A program made the translations under genes and the position numbers. The notes under the pieces are model-generated. The model ran no database searches. It had not been told where the DNA came from and saw only the letters and a list, made by a program, of their open reading frames with translations. Of a DNA stretch of 64,000 bases, positions 62,624-64,000 are shown piece by piece (position 1 is the first letter of the stretch; every line of letters begins with the position of its first letter). The stretch is from positions 41,161 to 105,160 of the forward strand of contig CAWHYJ010000022.1 in the NCBI GenBank assembly GCA_963833495.1, given 5' to 3'. The DNA is from Fodinibacter sp963833495. Lineage in GTDB: Bacteria; Actinomycetota; Actinomycetes; Actinomycetales; Dermatophilaceae.

Positions 62624-63928
62624 ATGCCGTTTCGCGACGTCGGGAAGGCCGCCCAGTCCGCCATCTACCGGGCCGGCACCTTCGGCCGTCGCCCCGAGGT
62701 GCCCACCGACGGTGCAGCACTCGAGCGGACCGCCCGGCGGGCGATGTCGCGGCGCGGGTTCGCCTACGTCGCCGGGTCGGCCGGCAGCGAGGAGACCGCC
62801 CGCGCCAACCGCGAGGCGTTCGGCCGGTGGCGGGTGGTGCCCCGCATGCTCGTCGACACCAGCGAGCGCGACCTCGGGGTCGAGCTGTTCGGGCGCCGGC
62901 ACCCCTCACCGCTGCTCGTCGCCCCCATCGGCGTGCTGTCCGCGGCGCACTCCGACGCCGACCTCGCGGTCGCCCGGGCGGCGCGCGAGCAGGAGGTCAC
63001 GCCCATCCTCAGCACCCAGGGCTCGGTGCCGATGGAGGAGGTGGCGGCCGCCCTCGGCGGCGCCGGCCACTGGTACCAGCTCTACTGGAGCAGCGACGAC
63101 GACCTGGTCGCCAGCCTGGTGCACCGGGCCGAGGCGTGCGGCAGCGAGGCCATCGTCGTCACCCTCGACACGGCATACCTCGGCTGGCGTCCACGCGACC
63201 TCGACCTGGGGCACCTGCCGTTCGCCCGCGGCGAGGGCATCGCCCAGTACACCTCCGACCCGGTCTTCCGCCGGCTCGTCGCCGACCGGGTCGCCGCCAA
63301 CGCCCGGGCCGACGCCGAGCCGCAGCCGCGGCCGACACCGGCGGCGGTGCGCACGCTGGTGTCCCTGAGCCGCAACCACCCCGGCGACACCCGGCACAAC
63401 CTGTCGGCCCCCGAGCCCCGGGCCGCCGTCGAGACCTTCCTCGACGTGTTCTCCCGTCCCTCACTCAGCTGGGCCGACCTGCCACGTCTGCGCGAGCTGA
63501 CCCGCCTGCCGGTGGTGCTCAAGGGGGTGCTGCACCCCGACGACGCGCGGCGCGCGGTCGACGAGGGGGTCGACGGCATCCTCGTGTCGAACCACGGCGG
63601 CCGGCAGGTCGACCGCTCGGTCGCGGCCCTCGACGCGCTGCCCGGCGTCGTCGATGCCGTGCGCTTCTCGGGCTCCGACGTCCCCGTGCTGTTCGACAGC
63701 GGCATCCGCTCGGGCGCCGACGTGTTCCTCGCGCTCGCCCTCGGTGCGGGTGCCGTCGGCATCGGGCGGCCGCACGTCTACGGGCTGGCGATCGCCGGCC
63801 AGGCGGGGGTCGCCGAGGTGCTGCGCAACCTGCGCGCCGAGCTCGACCTCACGATGGCCCTGACCGGCTGCCGCACCCTGGCCGACATCACGAGTGACCG
63901 CCTCGTCGAGGCCCCCCTCCCCCACTGA
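62624..63928 (+). CDS. FMN-dependent 2-hydroxyacid dehydrogenase/oxidase (lactate monooxygenase-like)
   Basis: 434 residues from ATG 62624, with CAGGAGGCCGC upstream. Barrel of the LldD/glycolate oxidase family: AYVAGSAGSEETARANREAF, LLVAPIGVLSAAHSDADLAV, STQGSVPMEEVAAALGG, WYQLYWSSDDDLVASLVHRA, catalytic H324 in LVSNHGGRQVDRSVA and FDSGIRSGADVFLALALGAG for FMN phosphate. An insertion between WRPRDLDLG and LSRNHPG is typical of lactate 2-monooxygenase types. Natural acid unknown. Confidence 0.92.
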   Translation: MPFRDVGKAAQSAIYRAGTFGRRPEVPTDGAALERTARRAMSRRGFAYVAGSAGSEETARANREAFGRWRVVPRMLVDTSERDLGVELFGRRHPSPLLVAPIGVLSAAHSDADLAVARAAREQEVTPILSTQGSVPMEEVAAALGGAGHWYQLYWSSDDDLVASLVHRAEACGSEAIVVTLDTAYLGWRPRDLDLGHLPFARGEGIAQYTSDPVFRRLVADRVAANARADAEPQPRPTPAAVRTLVSLSRNHPGDTRHNLSAPEPRAAVETFLDVFSRPSLSWADLPRLRELTRLPVVLKGVLHPDDARRAVDEGVDGILVSNHGGRQVDRSVAALDALPGVVDAVRFSGSDVPVLFDSGIRSGADVFLALALGAGAVGIGRPHVYGLAIAGQAGVAEVLRNLRAELDLTMALTGCRTLADITSDRLVEAPLPH

Positions 63929-63979
63929 CCCGCCACAACTTTCTCGCCCGGTGCGGGACGGTCGGGATGCCGGGGGGCG

Positions 63980-64000
63980 TCAGGCGTTGGCGACCAGACC
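63980..64000 (-). CDS. Possible C-terminus of a gene entering from the right edge
   Basis: On the minus strand the last 21 bases read GLVANA and a TGA stop. Too short to identify; the spacing (51 nt after the convergent oxidase gene) makes a real gene end plausible. Confidence 0.25.
   Translation of the reverse strand, partial: GLVANA

Overview
The window is a very G+C-rich chromosomal segment with dense, often overlapping genes, GTG starts and many GTGA/ATGA stop-start overlaps. Gene content (RskA-type anti-sigma, 13E12-type HNH protein with an SOS box, GatCAB, LigA, EtfBA, MmpL, MocR) points to an actinobacterium; gene style suggests Micrococcales, possibly Intrasporangiaceae, but that placement is inference. 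No rRNA, tRNA, CRISPR array, IS element or integrase was seen. It reads as core chromosome with small accessory patches.

Layout: 1-5.5 kb, branched-chain amino acid genes ilvB (cut by the left edge, with a terminator in its leader) and ilvD, separated by a membrane protein gene and a broken ABC ATPase. 5.5-10.4 kb, RskA anti-sigma, SigK-like sigma, a secreted fasciclin protein, TspO and an MMPL pump, the last divergent from a MarR gene with a palindrome between. 10.4-20 kb, an SDR, a secreted GH16 glucanase behind a CebR-like box, membrane proteins, a SixA-like phosphatase, a DUF937 protein and a 1001-residue GH67-like membrane glycosidase. 20-30 kb, ahpC-ahpF, gatCAB, a TRIC channel protein and ligA. 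30-35.8 kb, small VOC/SnoaL/DUF2200 genes, a SOS-box 13E12-type HNH gene and a fatty acyl-CoA ligase. 35.8-45 kb, EamA exporter, MetE-like protein, DUF1272-PNPOx fusion and divergent MocR, then a two-gene unit of a thioester-reductase-like SDR and a protein whose C-terminal half matches cyanobacterial acyl-ACP reductase, then pirin. 45-50 kb, mnmA, cysteine desulfurase, etfBA. 50-64 kb, a large LuxR/AAA regulator divergent from a vanadium haloperoxidase-like gene, enoyl-CoA hydratase, YbjN protein, glgX, a PhyH dioxygenase behind a coupled leader ORF, a GH2 beta-mannosidase and an FMN 2-hydroxyacid oxidase.

Themes: (1) the most unusual unit is 40516-43746, a candidate fatty acyl reduction module with an N-terminally extended AAR-like enzyme; (2) many starts lie 5-7 nt after a TANNNT -10 box, i.e. 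look leaderless; (3) gatA, mnmA, the HNH gene, a VOC gene and an ABC ATPase carry single-base frameshifts, which in essential genes suggests sequence error; (4) convergent gene pairs are separated by unusually long perfect palindromes; (5) the heptamer GGCATCC and its complement recur across coding and non-coding DNA on both strands.
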